Assembly (NCBI GenBank): GCA_012727835.1
Contig: JAAYGE010000050.1
Span: 1-6,994, forward strand
Direction: 5' to 3'
Origin: Bacillota bacterium
GTDB lineage: Bacteria; Bacillota_H; UBA994; UBA5500
DNA: 6,994 nucleotides
Shown: piece after piece, positions 6,049-6,994 of the stretch
Numbering within the stretch: the first letter of the stretch is position 1
How the letters are laid out: each line of letters starts with the position of its first letter
Made by a program: the position numbers and the translations under genes
Notes under the pieces: model-generated
Databases searched by the model: none
Told to the model about the DNA's origin: nothing
Seen by the model: the letters and a program-made list of their open reading frames with translations, nothing else

Positions 6049-6994
6049 ATGGCGAGAATATTCGGCACCGATGGGGTGCGTGGTGTAGCTAATACGGAGC
6101 TAACACCGGAGTTGGCTTTAAAGTTAGGTAGGGCGGGCGCCTATGTCTTGGCCCAGCATTTGGCACCGGGGCAGCCTGTTAATATACTGGTAGGCAAGGA
6201 TACACGGTTATCGGGTGATTTATTAGCTAATGCCCTTACGGCGGGTATACTGTCGGTTGGCGCCGACGTATACACGGTGGGCGTTTTGCCTACCCCGGCT
6301 GTTGCCTGGTTAACGAAAAATCAGGCCATGACCGCCGGTGTTATGATCTCCGCATCTCACAATCCGGCGGCCGATAACGGTATTAAGTTTTTTGCCCATA
6401 ACGGTTGCAAACTTCCCGATGAGTTGGAAGAAGAGATTGAGCACTACCTGGAGCATACAGAAGAGTTGCCCCGTCCTGCGGGGGACAAGGTGGGCCGCTT
6501 ACACCAGGTTACCAGTTGGCCCGAGCTTTACATTGATTTTCTGTGTAAATTGGTGCAGGTGCCGCTAAGCGGATTAAGGGTAGTGATAGATTGCGCCAAC
6601 GGGGCCGTGTCCCATATTGCTCAGCGACTATTTGAGCGCTTAGGCGTGCAGGTGGACGTCCTGAATGCTAATCCCAATGGCCTGAACATCAATGTGGCCT
6701 GTGGCTCAACCCATCCCCAGGGTTTAGCTACCCGGGTGCAACAAATAGGGGCCGATTTGGGTTTAGCCTTTGACGGCGATGCGGATCGGTTAATTGCCGT
6801 CGATCATCAAGGTAAGATTGTGGATGGCGATGCCATCATGGCTATTTGTGCATTAGCCATGCAACGGGCAGGACGCCTGCGCAACAATACGCTGGTGGCT
6901 ACGGTGATGAGCAATCTGGGGTTGGAGCAAGCTATGAAGGCTGCCGGTATTAAATTGCTACGGGCTCCAGTGGGTGACCGCTATGTGTTGGCCA
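6049..6994 (+). CDS. glmM: Phosphoglucosamine mutase GlmM, partial (C-terminus off the window)
   Basis: The first 315 codons are present out of a usual ~445-450. The product converts glucosamine-6-phosphate to glucosamine-1-phosphate in the cytoplasm, on the way to UDP-GlcNAc and peptidoglycan. The N-terminus M-A-R-I-F-G-T-D-G-V-R-G is the family signature. The phosphoserine loop T-A-G-V-M-I-S-A-S-H-N-P places the catalytic Ser at 103. The metal-binding loop F-D-G-D-A-D-R has Asp242, Asp244 and Asp246. G-S-T-H-P and N-A-N-P-N-G-L-N-I-N are also conserved. The sugar-binding GEQSGH loop lies beyond the right edge. AAGGAGG at 6031-6037, 11 bases upstream, supports the start, and only 19 bases separate it from cdaR. 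The cdaA-cdaR-glmM cluster is classical in Bacillota, where GlmM can also bind and inhibit CdaA. Confidence 0.97.
   Translation, partial: MARIFGTDGVRGVANTELTPELALKLGRAGAYVLAQHLAPGQPVNILVGKDTRLSGDLLANALTAGILSVGADVYTVGVLPTPAVAWLTKNQAMTAGVMISASHNPAADNGIKFFAHNGCKLPDELEEEIEHYLEHTEELPRPAGDKVGRLHQVTSWPELYIDFLCKLVQVPLSGLRVVIDCANGAVSHIAQRLFERLGVQVDVLNANPNGLNINVACGSTHPQGLATRVQQIGADLGLAFDGDADRLIAVDHQGKIVDGDAIMAICALAMQRAGRLRNNTLVATVMSNLGLEQAMKAAGIKLLRAPVGDRYVLA

Overview
The window looks like chromosomal DNA of a Gram-positive bacterium of the Bacillota, probably a clostridial lineage. This rests on three things: strong AGGAGG-type ribosome binding sites, GTG as well as ATG starts, and a gene order recalling the Bacillus subtilis sigW-rsiW-cdaA-cdaR-glmM locus. 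No species can be named from sequence alone.

Left part (1-1161, minus strand): an anti-sigma-like membrane protein with a DUF4367-type domain runs off the left edge. Upstream of it lie only the last ~57 codons of an ECF-type sigma factor (region 4). These are fused out of frame to the 5' part of an unrelated lipoprotein gene. The arrangement reads as a deletion scar that removed the 3' end of the lipoprotein gene and most of the sigma gene, leaving the anti-sigma gene without its partner.

Centre (1162-2757): a divergent intergenic region carries a near-consensus sigma-A promoter followed by a near-perfect SigW-type ECF promoter. Both drive an ECF sigma factor and its overlapping zinc-binding, membrane-anchored anti-sigma factor, whose outer domain looks like a bactofilin-type beta-helix. 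A 209-base gap follows, with several hairpins and a rho-independent terminator just before the next gene.

Right part (2794-6994, plus strand): a cytoplasmic TPR-repeat protein is followed by cdaA (membrane c-di-AMP synthase), cdaR/ybbR (its YbbR-domain partner) and glmM (phosphoglucosamine mutase, partial). Together they link envelope stress sensing, c-di-AMP signalling and supply of the peptidoglycan precursor GlcN-1-P. cdaA is interrupted by an in-frame TAA at 4433-4435 inside its second membrane helix, while the catalytic domain is intact. This is either a real nonsense mutation, a split gene or a sequence error.

The most notable points are the cdaA stop, the lipoprotein/sigma deletion fusion, the tandem sigma-A/ECF autoregulatory promoters, and the structured RNA leader before the TPR gene. 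No mobile element, CRISPR array, tRNA or rRNA was seen.
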